Assembly: GCA_946623825.1 (NCBI GenBank)
Contig: CAMORN010000001.1
Span: 80,202-144,201, forward strand
Length of the DNA: 64,000 nucleotides
Direction of reading: 5' to 3'
DNA from: an uncultured Alphaproteobacteria bacterium
Lineage (GTDB): Bacteria > Pseudomonadota > Alphaproteobacteria > Rs-D84
This document shows, piece after piece, positions 1-8,636 of the stretch. Position numbers and translations under genes: made by a program. The notes beneath the pieces are model-generated. The model searched no databases. It saw only the letters and a list, made by a program, of their open reading frames with translations, and was not told the DNA's origin. The first letter of the stretch is position 1, and each line of letters begins with the position of its first letter.

Positions 1-151
1 TTAAATTTGCATATCCAGGTTGACTGGACCCAGCAGCCATATTTGCATTTGGGTTATCCCACGCAGTTTGAACCGCCGCATTTGCATTAAAAGCACAGCA
101 AATAATTGCGAGTAATGATATATTTAATTTACATATTTTTATAAAAGTCAT
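1..151 (-). CDS. N-terminus of a secreted protein, probably part of a type IV secretion cluster (runs off the window)
   Basis: Only the first 50 codons are inside the window. The ATG at 151 is followed by a typical Sec signal peptide: Lys residues in the first eight positions, a hydrophobic stretch (ISLLAIICCAF) and an Ala-x-Ala site (NANAA). The mature part begins Asn/Gly/Ala-rich. It starts 27 bases after the virB8-like gene on the same strand, so both are probably cotranscribed. In VirB operons a signal-peptide protein (VirB9) usually follows VirB8, but too little is visible to name it. Confidence 0.6.
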   Translation of the reverse strand, partial: MTFIKICKLNISLLAIICCAFNANAAVQTAWDNPNANMAAGSSQPGYANL

Positions 152-178
152 CTTTTATAATCCTTACCTTTCAAATCT

Positions 179-880
179 TTACCAAGATTCCACATCTGAA
201 TTTAATGGATCATCGCCGCCCTTGATTGTGTATTCAACAACTTGTATACCCAGCGGATTATCGCGCATTTTTTCAAGTTGATTGACCAATCCAGACAGTT
301 TTTTATCCAAATCAGATTGTATCCTTATTCGTATCTTATAATTTTTTTGGGTGGTCTGTCCACCAATATTTTCATTTTTACAAACCCATGTGAATTTTAC
401 TTCATAAGTATCGTCGTTTGTTTTCAATATCGGTTGGTCATTATTTACATGTTGGAAATTTACCGCACATGACATTGTTGGCACAAAATCATTAAGACGA
501 TATTGTTTATAAAGACTGGTTTTAGTAAATTCAGATAATACCTTTTTGTCAGACCAAGGTCTTACAATTCTGTCCCAATTGTTTCTTGTAATGATTGCTT
601 CGCGACCAATTCCCAATGTGTTTCGTGCAATGATATATTGACGAATGAAGCCTTCCTTGTATGTTTCAACAGTCAATTCGTTTGTTGCATCTGGTGTCAT
701 TGGTTCGATAACAACATTTGTTGCACGGGTAGGGGTGAATAAAAAGAAAACCTCTGGCCGTTCAAGTGGAATCATTTTTGCCAAAGTAATCACCAACGCG
801 CCCAATACAACAATTGACGTTGCGAGCACGAACGTCAGTATTCTGGATAATAAAACAGGTGGTTCAACGACCTTTGCCAA
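179..880 (-). CDS. virB8: VirB8-like type IV secretion inner-membrane protein
   Basis: VirB8 is a bitopic inner-membrane protein whose periplasmic NTF2-like domain nucleates the VirB9/VirB10 core. The 233-aa protein has a short cytoplasmic N-terminus, one membrane segment at about residues 12-34, then a soluble domain. The segment NPLGIQVVEYTIKGGDDPL near the C-terminus matches the VirB8 signature in which an NPxG motif precedes the last strand. The best start is a TTG at 880, preceded by GGGGAT at good distance; no in-frame ATG with a ribosome site exists upstream. It lies before a signal-peptide gene on the same strand, the usual VirB8-VirB9 order. A TrbF-like conjugation protein is the alternative. 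Confidence 0.75.
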   Translation of the reverse strand: MAKVVEPPVLLSRILTFVLATSIVVLGALVITLAKMIPLERPEVFFLFTPTRATNVVIEPMTPDATNELTVETYKEGFIRQYIIARNTLGIGREAIITRNNWDRIVRPWSDKKVLSEFTKTSLYKQYRLNDFVPTMSCAVNFQHVNNDQPILKTNDDTYEVKFTWVCKNENIGGQTTQKNYKIRIRIQSDLDKKLSGLVNQLEKMRDNPLGIQVVEYTIKGGDDPLNSDVESW

Positions 881-906
881 AATAATCCCCTACATTATGT
901 ATGTAG

Positions 907-936
907 ATTCTAGACAATTTTAATAAGGTAGTGCAA
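907..936 (-). promoter_or_regulatory. Probable sigma70-type promoter of the virB8 transcript
   Basis: Read on the minus strand: -35 TTGCAC (931-936), an 18-bp spacer and -10 TAGAAT (907-912), placing the start about 20 bases before the TTG codon of the virB8-like gene. Motif match only. Confidence 0.45.
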
Positions 937-1047
937 GTAAAAAATAATAAAATATTTACTTATATAATATGTATCGTGTTTTTTTATAAAAAACGGTGGC
1001 GCTTTTCTTCTTGCGAAAAAAACAAAAAAAGATTATAATATTTTCGC

Positions 1048-1075
1048 TTGATTTTTAATATAGGTGTGCTATGCT
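1048..1075 (+). promoter_or_regulatory. Probable promoter of tRNA-Trp-secE-nusG
   Basis: -35 TTGATT (1048-1053), 16-bp spacer, -10 TATGCT (1070-1075), about 70 bases before tRNA-Trp. The rest of the 881-1149 gap is AT-rich, with a small TTTTTTATAAAAAA-type hairpin near 980-996 and no credible gene. Confidence 0.45.
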
Positions 1076-1149
1076 TTCACCGATTATCAGTATAAAATGG
1101 CAGAAATGCTGGGGTGTGGTTATGGAACAGATTAAAAAGTGAGTATTTT

Positions 1150-1223
1150 AGGGGCTTAGTTCAACGGTAGAATATCGGTCTCCAAAACCGCGGATGAGGG
1201 TTCGATTCCTTCAGCCCCTGCCA
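1150..1223 (+). tRNA. tRNA-Trp (anticodon CCA)
   Basis: Complete cloverleaf: a seven-base acceptor (AGGGGCT pairing with AGCCCCT), D arm with GTTCAACGGTAGAA, anticodon loop CTCCAAA giving CCA, T arm with GGTTCGATTCC, discriminator G and encoded CCA. It sits just before secE, the trpT-secE-nusG arrangement common in bacteria. Confidence 0.97.
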
Positions 1224-1262
1224 GAAAAATGCTGATAAACACAAAGAAAATTGGGAAATTTT

Positions 1263-1442
1263 ATGAGAAAAGTAATAGAATTTATTAAATCGGTGCGTTC
1301 AGAATGGTTCAAAATTGTTTGGCCAACACGTGAAACTTTATTCAAGACTACTGTTCAGATATTGGTTTTTTCTGGGGTTGCAGCCTTGTTCTTTTTCTGT
1401 GTTGACGGTATTTTAAATGCGCTGGTTGGATGGATTTTCTAG
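1263..1442 (+). CDS. secE: Preprotein translocase subunit SecE
   Basis: A 59-aa single-span SecE, the clamp that stabilises SecY in the Sec translocon. The amphipathic N-terminal helix is followed by the family motif VRSEWFKIVWPTRETL, then one membrane helix (about residues 31-52). The ATG at 1263 is preferred because TTGGGA lies at ribosome-site distance; the upstream in-frame TTG at 1251 would use up that site. nusG follows 21 bases downstream, as in most bacteria. Confidence 0.95.
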   Translation: MRKVIEFIKSVRSEWFKIVWPTRETLFKTTVQILVFSGVAALFFFCVDGILNALVGWIF

Positions 1443-1463
1443 TAAAATACAAAGGAATGTAGT

Positions 1464-2009
1464 ATGGAAGAACAAATGCAGTGGTTTGTCGTAAATGTTC
1501 ACACGGGTTGCGAAGATAAAGTTGCACGTGAATTGCGCGAACAAATTGATAAACGTAAATTAAATGCTTTCTTTGGGGAAATTTTAGTCCCAACACGCGA
1601 AGTTTCCGAAGTTAAGGCTGGAAAACGTGTTAAAACAGAAAAGAAATTCTTCCCTGGATATATCGTTGTTCAAATGGTTATGAATAATGAAACATTTTCT
1701 TTGGTAAAATTAATGCCTCAGGTTGTTATGTTCTTGGGTCAGAAAGTTAAAAATCAGTCAAGACCTATTGCTATGAAAGAAGCAGAAGCTCGTCGTTTGT
1801 TGAAACAAGTCGAAGAAGGTTCTGTTGTTACAGAAGATACTGTTTATGAAGAAGGTCAAGAAGTTCATGTTATCGATGGACCATTTGCAAACTTTAATGG
1901 TGTTGCGTCCAAGGTTGATAATGTAAAACAAAAAATGACTGTGACAATTTTAGTATTTGATCGTGAAACAAGTGTTGATTTAGATTTCGCGCAAGTAGAA
2001 AGAGTTTAG
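1464..2009 (+). CDS. nusG: Transcription elongation/antitermination factor NusG
   Basis: 181 aa, normal length. The NGN domain begins with QWFVVNVHTGCEDKVA and includes the FFPGYIVV core. The C-terminal KOW domain has EGQEVHVIDGPFANFNG, which contacts Rho or ribosomal protein S10. NusG binds RNA polymerase and couples transcription to translation. It sits in the classical secE-nusG-rplKAJL-rpoBC order. Confidence 0.97.
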   Translation: MEEQMQWFVVNVHTGCEDKVARELREQIDKRKLNAFFGEILVPTREVSEVKAGKRVKTEKKFFPGYIVVQMVMNNETFSLVKLMPQVVMFLGQKVKNQSRPIAMKEAEARRLLKQVEEGSVVTEDTVYEEGQEVHVIDGPFANFNGVASKVDNVKQKMTVTILVFDRETSVDLDFAQVERV

Positions 2010-2098
2010 TCTTGATGACTAAAAACTGTGGTAGATACGCCATATCGTACCACAACACTAACCAGATGTGAAAACATCGTAAAAAAACGGAGTGAAAA

Positions 2099-2530
2099 AT
2101 GGCAAAAAAAGAACTTAAAGGGATTGTTAAATTAGTAGTCCCTGCAAAACAAGCAAATCCTGCGCCTCCTATTGGTCCGGCTTTGGGTGCTGCTGGTGTT
2201 AACATCGCAGAATTCTGCAAACAATTTAATGACAAGACAGCTGATAAAGAACCAGGAATGCCAATTCCTTGCATAATCACTGTTTATACAGACCGCAGTT
2301 TCGAATTTATTATGAAATTGCCACCTGTGTCATATTATATTAAAAAAGCATTGGGCTTGAAAATTGGTTCTCATAAACCAGGTCGTGATTTTGTAGGCAC
2401 TATTTCTAAAGCTCAAATTGAAGAAATCGCAAAAGCAAAAATGCCTGATTTGAATTGTGCAACTGTTGAATCTGCAATGAATATTGTTGCTGGTCAATGC
2501 CGTTCTATGGGTGTAAAAGTGGGGGACTAA
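2099..2530 (+). CDS. rplK: 50S ribosomal protein L11
   Basis: 143 aa, full length. The N-terminus [20 protein letters not shown] is the L11 signature that interacts with release factors and RelA. The C-terminal RNA-binding domain binds the 23S GTPase-associated centre. GGAGTG lies just before the ATG. rplA starts three bases after its stop, implying translational coupling. Confidence 0.98.
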   Translation: MAKKELKGIVKLVVPAKQANPAPPIGPALGAAGVNIAEFCKQFNDKTADKEPGMPIPCIITVYTDRSFEFIMKLPPVSYYIKKALGLKIGSHKPGRDFVGTISKAQIEEIAKAKMPDLNCATVESAMNIVAGQCRSMGVKVGD

Positions 2531-2533
2531 GTC

Positions 2534-3208
2534 ATGAAAGTTACAAAAAGAAAACAGACTTGGAACTCTTTAGATTCCAAAAAAGTATATACTTTGAACG
2601 AAGCAATTGAAACATTGCGTGGTTTTTGCTCTTCTAAATTTGATGAAAGTTTAGAAATTGCTATCAAATTGGGTATTGATGTAACAAAAGCTGATCAAAA
2701 CATTCGTGGAATGTTATCTTTGCCAAACGGCACAGGTAAATCAGTTCGCGTTGCAGTATTTACTGTAAATTCCCAAGAAGAAGCTAAAAAAGCAGGCGCT
2801 GATGTTATCGGTGGCGAAGAATTGATTGATAAAGTAGCCAACGGATTTTTGGATTTTGATCGTGTTATTGCAACACCTGATATGATGCCAAAAATGTCAA
2901 AAGTTGCTCGCGTTTTGGGTCCAAAAGGTTTAATGCCTAATCCAAAATTGGGAACTGTTACAAATAACGTAGCAGAAGCAATTGCCAGTGCAAAAGCAGG
3001 ACAAATTGAATACCGTGCTGAAAAGAATGGTATTATCCATGCTGGTATTGGTAAAATGTCTTTTGCTACAGACAAATTGGTTGAAAATGCAAACGCTTTG
3101 ATTGACCAATTGAAAAAAGTTAAACCTGCATCTGCCAAGGGTCAATATATCTTGGGTTGCAGTGTTGCTACAACTCAGGGCCCAGGTCTGAAAGTTGAAG
3201 TAAAATAA
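2534..3208 (+). CDS. rplA: 50S ribosomal protein L1
   Basis: 224 aa. The L1 stalk protein controls E-site tRNA release and in enterobacteria represses its own rplK-rplA mRNA. Family motifs are visible: LPNGTGKSVRVAVF, RVLGPKGLMPNPKLGTVT and the C-terminal GQYILGCSVATTQGPGLKV. The start is three bases from the rplK stop. Confidence 0.98.
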   Translation: MKVTKRKQTWNSLDSKKVYTLNEAIETLRGFCSSKFDESLEIAIKLGIDVTKADQNIRGMLSLPNGTGKSVRVAVFTVNSQEEAKKAGADVIGGEELIDKVANGFLDFDRVIATPDMMPKMSKVARVLGPKGLMPNPKLGTVTNNVAEAIASAKAGQIEYRAEKNGIIHAGIGKMSFATDKLVENANALIDQLKKVKPASAKGQYILGCSVATTQGPGLKVEVK

Positions 3209-3379
3209 TCTATGGTGGGGCAACCCACCATAAACAAGATTTCTGTCCAAGACTGATGGTGTGATAATCACTTAATTTCCATCATAGACAAAGAAAAATT
3301 CTTTGGGGCAGGAACAAAAGCCCCACCGGTGGGAAACCACAGTGGAAAGTATAACAAAAGCTTAAAAGGATATAGAAAG
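3209..3379 (+). promoter_or_regulatory. Probable L10-type mRNA leader before rplJ-rplL
   Basis: The 171-base spacer holds four consecutive potential hairpins: TGGTGGG/CCCACCA with a GCAA loop (3213-3230), TGATGG/CCATCA (3254-3284), CAAAGAA/TTCTTTG around an AAA loop (about 3289-3305) and TGGGGC/GCCCCA (3304-3325). In many bacteria L10(L12)4 binds a structured leader at this position and represses rplJL. No U-tract follows the hairpins, so translational control is likelier than termination. Position and pairing are seen; the function is inferred from family practice. Confidence 0.55.
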
Positions 3380-3859
3380 ATGAGACGCGAAGAAAAATCA
3401 GATTTGATTTCAGCGTTGCAGTCGTCCTTGAAAGAAGCAGACGGTGTTTTCGTTATTGAAAACCATGGTTTGACAGTAAAAGAAATGGAATCTTTGCGTA
3501 ATGAATTACGTCCATTGGTTTCCGTTTTCAAAGTTGTTAAAAACCGTTTGATGAAATTGGCATTGAAAGATACCAATTTTGAACCTGTATCTGATTTGAT
3601 GAAACATCCAACCGCTGTTGCTGTTGCAACAGATGCTTTGGCTGTTACAAAAGTATTGGCAAAATTTGCTGATGAACATCAAAATTTGACCATCGTTGGT
3701 GGTAAAATGGATGCAGACCTTCTTGATAAAGACGGAATTGTGCAATTATCCAAGCTTCCATCCCTGTTGGAAATCCGTTCTACTATCGCACGTATATTGG
3801 TAGAACCAGCATCACGTTTAGCACGTGTTTCAGCAGAATATGGAAAAAAACAAAATTAA
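3380..3859 (+). CDS. rplJ: 50S ribosomal protein L10
   Basis: 159 aa from the ATG at 3380, chosen because AAAAGGA stands about eight bases upstream and the protein then starts MRREEKSDLI as in other L10s. Reading through from an upstream GTG would translate the structured leader. L10 anchors the L7/L12 dimers on the stalk; the motif LVSVFKVVKNRLMKLAL is typical. rplL follows 21 bases downstream. Confidence 0.96.
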   Translation: MRREEKSDLISALQSSLKEADGVFVIENHGLTVKEMESLRNELRPLVSVFKVVKNRLMKLALKDTNFEPVSDLMKHPTAVAVATDALAVTKVLAKFADEHQNLTIVGGKMDADLLDKDGIVQLSKLPSLLEIRSTIARILVEPASRLARVSAEYGKKQN

Positions 3860-3880
3860 AAACTCACAAGGAGTATTAAA

Positions 3881-4249
3881 ATGGCAGATATTCAAAAATT
3901 AGTTGAAGAATTGTCAAAATTAACTGTTCAAGAAGCAGTTGAATTATCAAAAGCATTGGAAGAAACATGGGGCGTAAGCGCTGCTGCTGCTGTTGCAGTT
4001 GCTGCTGGTCCTGCTGCTGGTGCTGCAGCTGAAGAAAAAACAGAATTTGATGTTATCTTGGCAGATGCCGGTGCAAACAAATTGGCTGTTATCAAAGCTG
4101 TTAAAGACATCACAGGTTTGGGTTTAGGCGAAGCAAAAGCTTTGGTTGAATCTGCACCTAAGGCTGTTAAAGAAGCAGTTGCAAAAGATGAAGCTGAAAA
4201 AATGAAAGCTACATTGGAAGCAGCTGGTGCAAAAGTAGAAATGAAATAA
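3881..4249 (+). CDS. rplL: 50S ribosomal protein L7/L12
   Basis: 122 aa. An N-terminal dimerisation helix, an Ala-rich hinge (about residues 33-52) and the C-terminal factor-binding domain ([32 protein letters not shown]). It recruits translational GTPases. A strong AAGGAG lies before the ATG. Confidence 0.98.
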   Translation: MADIQKLVEELSKLTVQEAVELSKALEETWGVSAAAAVAVAAGPAAGAAAEEKTEFDVILADAGANKLAVIKAVKDITGLGLGEAKALVESAPKAVKEAVAKDEAEKMKATLEAAGAKVEMK

Positions 4250-4421
4250 TTTCTATTTTCTAGGAATCGAAAGATTCCAATAAAAAATTGATTGCAGAAA
4301 TGCAATTTTCGCCGCCCGCTGAAGATGTAAAAATCTGAGGCGGGCACACAGGCGTAAAAAGGTTGTTAAAACTTTTTTCGTTTGCAAAACACAGAAGAGA
4401 AAAAATAAAAGGATTCAGAAA
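4250..4421 (+). promoter_or_regulatory. rplL-rpoB spacer with three consecutive hairpins
   Basis: Three hairpins in a row: GGAATC-GAAA-GATTCC (4263-4278), TTGCA-GAAA-TGCAA (4292-4305) and a larger one with GCCCGC/GCGGGC arms (4314-4345) that also pairs AGAT with ATCT near its loop. None is followed by a U-tract. In enterobacteria this gap holds a partial terminator and an RNase III processing site; the same role is plausible but not shown. rpoB's own ribosome site (AAAAGGA) lies after the hairpins. Confidence 0.5.
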
Positions 4422-7400
4422 ATGGCAGTTATCCAGAAACTTAGAAAATCTTTTGGTAAAAGTTTTTTGCAAACTCCGCTTCCTGATTTGGTTGAAATTC
4501 AATACAATTCTTACAGAGATTTCTTGCAGGCAGACGTGGCCCCAGAAAACAGAAAAAATATGGGGTTGCAAAATGTATTTAAATCTATGTTTCCTATCAA
4601 AGATTATGCAGGAATCGCAGATTTGGAATTTATCGAATATACATTGGATAAACCTGTGTATAATGTTCAAGAATGTATGCTGCGTAATATGACATATTCC
4701 AGCAAACTGAAATTGAAGCTGAGATTGATTTTATGGGATGTCGCAGAAGATGGAAAGAAAACTTTGCGCGATATCAAAGAACAAGAAATATTTATGGGTG
4801 ATGTTCCTTTGATGACGGAACGCGGCAGTTTTATCGCCAATGGTGTTGAACGTGTCGTCGTATCTCAGATGCACAGAACCCAAGGTGTGGTATTCGATAC
4901 AACAAAAGAATCAAAAGCATCTGGAAACAAGGAATATACAGGCCGTATTATTCCAGAACATGGTTCATGGATTGATTTTGAAGAATCTAAAGGCATTATT
5001 AATGTTCGTATAGACCGCAGACGCAAAGCACCTGCTACAACATTGTTGCGTTGCTTGCCATCTAAGGAAGACGAAAAGAAATTTGCCGCAGATCCTCATA
5101 AAACTACAATCAATGGTATGTCTGCAGAAGAAATTTTGGAAAATTTCTACAAAAAGATTCCATTGAAATTTGATGGTAAATTGTGGGTCGGTGAAGTTTC
5201 TGTTTTTGATGGTTTGGATAAATATCGTTTGAATTATGATATTATTAATCCAAAAGACAAAAAAGTTTTAGCATCTAAGGGTGATCGTTTGAATGCCAGA
5301 CGCCTTGAAAAAATCAAAGCGACATCAAAAACATTTGGTATTGAAACATCATCTTTGCTTGATGAATATTTGTTCAGTGCTTTGACATTCGGTGAAGACA
5401 AAATCACAGAAGGTTCAAAAATCACAGAAGAAATTTTATCCAAGATTGAACAATTTGGAATCAAAGAATTGTCTTTGGTTTCCATTGATAATACAACAAT
5501 GTCTGCACATATTTGCAATACATTGGTTGCTGATAAAACATCTAATCGTGAAGAAGCTTTGTTTGCAATTTATGATTTGATTCGTCAGGGCGAACGCACA
5601 ACATTGGAAGCGGCAATTAATATGTTCTTGCGTCAAGGTTTTGACCCAGATTATTATGATTTGTCCGCAGTTGGTCGTTTCAAGATGAACAAACGTTTGC
5701 GTATAGATTCTGGTAAAAAACCAGAAGATGAACGCACATTGTCAAAATCTGATTTCTTGGCAGTGTTAAAGACATTAACAAACATCATTGATCATAAAGA
5801 TACAATTGATGATATTGATAATTTGTCTAACCGTCGTGTTCGTGCTGTTGGTGAATTGTTCGAACAAACTTTCCGTACAGGTATGTTGCGTATTGAAAGA
5901 GCTGTTCGTGAAAATTTAACATCACCAAACATTGCTACAATGCAACCACAAGATGTTATAAATGCAAAACCTTTGATGTCATTGGTTTCTGAATTCTTGG
6001 GAACATCTCAATTGTCTCAGTTTATGGATTCTTACAACCCATTGGCAGAAGTTGAACACAAACGTCTTATTTCAGCGTTGGGTCCTGGTGGATTAAACCG
6101 TGAACGCGCTGGTATCGAAGTTCGAGACGTTCATCCAACACATTATGGCAGATTGTGTCCTATTCACACACCAGAAGGTGCCAACATTGGTTTGATTTCA
6201 CACTTGTCTTCATATGCACGTGTGAATCCATATGGATTTATTGAAACACCTTACTATGAAGTGAAAAACGGTAAAATTACTGACAAAATGGTATATCTGA
6301 CAGCAGATGAAGAAATGGGACATAAAATTGCTCAGGGTAATACCCCAACAACATCAGCTGGTGTTTTGTCAGAAGATATGGTTACAGCACGTGTAAATGG
6401 CGAATTTACAATGGTGCCAAAAAACGAAATCGATTTAATCGACGTTGCCCCACGTCAGGTTGTGTCTATTGCAACTGGTTTGATTCCATTTGTTGCTAAT
6501 GACGACGCGAACCGTGCTTTGATGGGTTCAAACATGCAACGTCAGGGTGTTCCATTAATGCGTGTAGAAGCACCATTGGTTGGAACAGGTATCGAACGCG
6601 AAGTTGCTCGTGATTCCCGTACTGGTAAAGTTGCAAAACATTCTGGTATTGTTGAATCAGTCGATGCAAACCGTATCGTTGTTAAATGTATGAATTCTCG
6701 CAATGTTGTAACAGGTGTAGATATTTATAACTTGGAAAAATTCGAACGTTCAAATGGTGAAACTTTGGTTCATCAAAAACCATTGGTTCATGTTGGCGAC
6801 AGAATTTCCGCAGGTGATATTATTGCTGATGGTTCTTCTATGAACTATGGTGAATTGGCATTGGGTCGCAATGTATTGGTTGCCTTTGTGCCATGGCGTG
6901 GTTACAACTATGAAGATGCTATCGTGATTTCTGAACGTATTTCTCGTCAAGATGCATTTACATCTATCAAGATTGTAGAAAAAGAAATCAAAATGCGTGA
7001 TACACAATTGGGACCTGAAAGCTTTACACGTGACATTCCAAATGTTGGTGAAGAAGCACTTAAAAACTTGGACGAATCAGGTATCATTTATGTTGGTGCA
7101 CGCGTAAAACAAGGCGATATTTTAGTTGGTCGTGTTTCTCCTAAATCAGAAACATTGATGACATCTGAAGAATCTTTGTTGCGTAATATCTTTGGTGATA
7201 AAGCTTTGAATGTAAAAGATTCATCATTAAAGGTTGGACCAAACGAAGAAGGTACTGTTATCGGTGTTAATGTTTTGACACGTCATGGTGTCAAGAAAGA
7301 CGACAGAACACAAATGATTGAATTGCAAAAAATTGAAAAAATCAATAAAGACCGCAAAGAAGAAACGGATATTATTGAAAGAGGTTTTGCAGATCAAGTG

Positions 7401-8561
7401 TTCCAATTGGCTGAAAATGCAACAATTTCTGGTGTAAAAGGAACAAAAAATTCTTTGAATCCATTTATTGGTAAAAAACTTAATGCAGAAGTGTTTGAAG
7501 CAATCAGACCATCTGATATGAAGAATTTGATTGTTGCTGATAAAGAAATCCAAGCAAAATTGGATGAATTATCCGAACAACAGAAATTGAAATTAAAAGA
7601 ATTAAACGAACGTGCCGATGCTGAAATTGCAAAAGCAACAGAAAGCAATACTTTGGGTGCCGGTGTCTTGAAAGAAGTCAAGGTTTATATTGCACACAAA
7701 ATGAAATTGCAACCTGGTGATAAAATGGCTGGACGTCACGGAAACAAGGGTATCGTATCCCGTGTTGTGCCTATCGAAGATATGCCACACATGGAAGACG
7801 GAACACCTGTTGATATCGTGTTGAACCCATTGGGTGTGCCAAGCCGTATGAATATCGGTCAGATATTTGAAACTCACCTTGGTATGGCTGCTAGAGAATT
7901 GGGTAAACAAATCGGCGAAAAGCTCGAAGAAATAAAACAAAAACGCGCTGTCACAGACGATTTGCGTAAAATTATGGGCAAAATCTATGGAAAATCTGTT
8001 GCTGAAAAGTTAGATAAAATGACAGATACAGATGTCCGTGCTCAGGCCGCATTGTTGAAAGACGGTGTACCAATGGCAACACCTACATTTGATGGTGCAA
8101 CACCTGAAGAAATCAAACAAATGTTGAAATTGGCTGGATTACCAGAATCAGGTCAATTCACATTGTATGATGGTGTTACAGGTGAAAAATTTGCCCGTCC
8201 AGTTACTGTCGGTGTTATGTACATGATGAAATTGCATCACTTGGTTGATGAAAAGATTCATGCTCGTTCAATCGGTAATTACTCTTTGGTTACACAACAA
8301 CCTTTGTCTGGTAAAGCACACATGGGTGGTCAGAGACTTGGAGAAATGGAAGTTTGGGCATTGGAAGCACACGGTGCCGCACATCTGTTGCGCGAAATGT
8401 TAACGGTTAAATCTGACGATATCGTTGGAAGAAATAAGATGTATGAAGCTATTATTTCTGGAAACAATGATATTCAGATTGGAACCCCAGAAGCCTTTAA
8501 CGTACTTGTACGTGAATTGCGCGGATTGGGTTTGGCGTTAAATACAAAGAAAAATGATTAG
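4422..8561 (+). CDS. rpoB: DNA-directed RNA polymerase subunit beta
   Basis: 1379 aa, full length. All core blocks are present, among them the rifampicin-pocket segment (GTSQLSQFMDSYNPLAEVEH), the RRVRAVGELFE block, HYGRLCPIHTPEGANIGL, the Lys-rich active-site region around GDKMAGRHGNKGIVS (about residues 1105-1120) and the C-terminal clamp-connecting part (GGQRLGEMEVWALEAHGAAH). It works with RpoC in the catalytic core. It uses a local AAAAGGA ribosome site after a hairpin-rich spacer. Confidence 0.99.
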   Translation: MAVIQKLRKSFGKSFLQTPLPDLVEIQYNSYRDFLQADVAPENRKNMGLQNVFKSMFPIKDYAGIADLEFIEYTLDKPVYNVQECMLRNMTYSSKLKLKLRLILWDVAEDGKKTLRDIKEQEIFMGDVPLMTERGSFIANGVERVVVSQMHRTQGVVFDTTKESKASGNKEYTGRIIPEHGSWIDFEESKGIINVRIDRRRKAPATTLLRCLPSKEDEKKFAADPHKTTINGMSAEEILENFYKKIPLKFDGKLWVGEVSVFDGLDKYRLNYDIINPKDKKVLASKGDRLNARRLEKIKATSKTFGIETSSLLDEYLFSALTFGEDKITEGSKITEEILSKIEQFGIKELSLVSIDNTTMSAHICNTLVADKTSNREEALFAIYDLIRQGERTTLEAAINMFLRQGFDPDYYDLSAVGRFKMNKRLRIDSGKKPEDERTLSKSDFLAVLKTLTNIIDHKDTIDDIDNLSNRRVRAVGELFEQTFRTGMLRIERAVRENLTSPNIATMQPQDVINAKPLMSLVSEFLGTSQLSQFMDSYNPLAEVEHKRLISALGPGGLNRERAGIEVRDVHPTHYGRLCPIHTPEGANIGLISHLSSYARVNPYGFIETPYYEVKNGKITDKMVYLTADEEMGHKIAQGNTPTTSAGVLSEDMVTARVNGEFTMVPKNEIDLIDVAPRQVVSIATGLIPFVANDDANRALMGSNMQRQGVPLMRVEAPLVGTGIEREVARDSRTGKVAKHSGIVESVDANRIVVKCMNSRNVVTGVDIYNLEKFERSNGETLVHQKPLVHVGDRISAGDIIADGSSMNYGELALGRNVLVAFVPWRGYNYEDAIVISERISRQDAFTSIKIVEKEIKMRDTQLGPESFTRDIPNVGEEALKNLDESGIIYVGARVKQGDILVGRVSPKSETLMTSEESLLRNIFGDKALNVKDSSLKVGPNEEGTVIGVNVLTRHGVKKDDRTQMIELQKIEKINKDRKEETDIIERGFADQVFQLAENATISGVKGTKNSLNPFIGKKLNAEVFEAIRPSDMKNLIVADKEIQAKLDELSEQQKLKLKELNERADAEIAKATESNTLGAGVLKEVKVYIAHKMKLQPGDKMAGRHGNKGIVSRVVPIEDMPHMEDGTPVDIVLNPLGVPSRMNIGQIFETHLGMAARELGKQIGEKLEEIKQKRAVTDDLRKIMGKIYGKSVAEKLDKMTDTDVRAQAALLKDGVPMATPTFDGATPEEIKQMLKLAGLPESGQFTLYDGVTGEKFARPVTVGVMYMMKLHHLVDEKIHARSIGNYSLVTQQPLSGKAHMGGQRLGEMEVWALEAHGAAHLLREMLTVKSDDIVGRNKMYEAIISGNNDIQIGTPEAFNVLVRELRGLGLALNTKKND

Positions 8562-8601
8562 TGGCTGGGCCAACAGGCGTATAAAAACGCCTGCCGGCCA
8601 C
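8561..8601 (+). promoter_or_regulatory. Long hairpin between rpoB and rpoC
   Basis: Starting at the rpoB stop codon, GTGGC-TG-GGC pairs with GCC-GGCCAC and encloses an AGGCGT/ACGCCT stem with an ATAAAA loop. No U-tract follows, so it is more likely a processing or stability element than a terminator. rpoC has its own AAGGAG ribosome site downstream. Confidence 0.5.
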
Positions 8602-8636
8602 AAGCACTTTTAGTGACATAAAAGGAGCAAAAAAAT

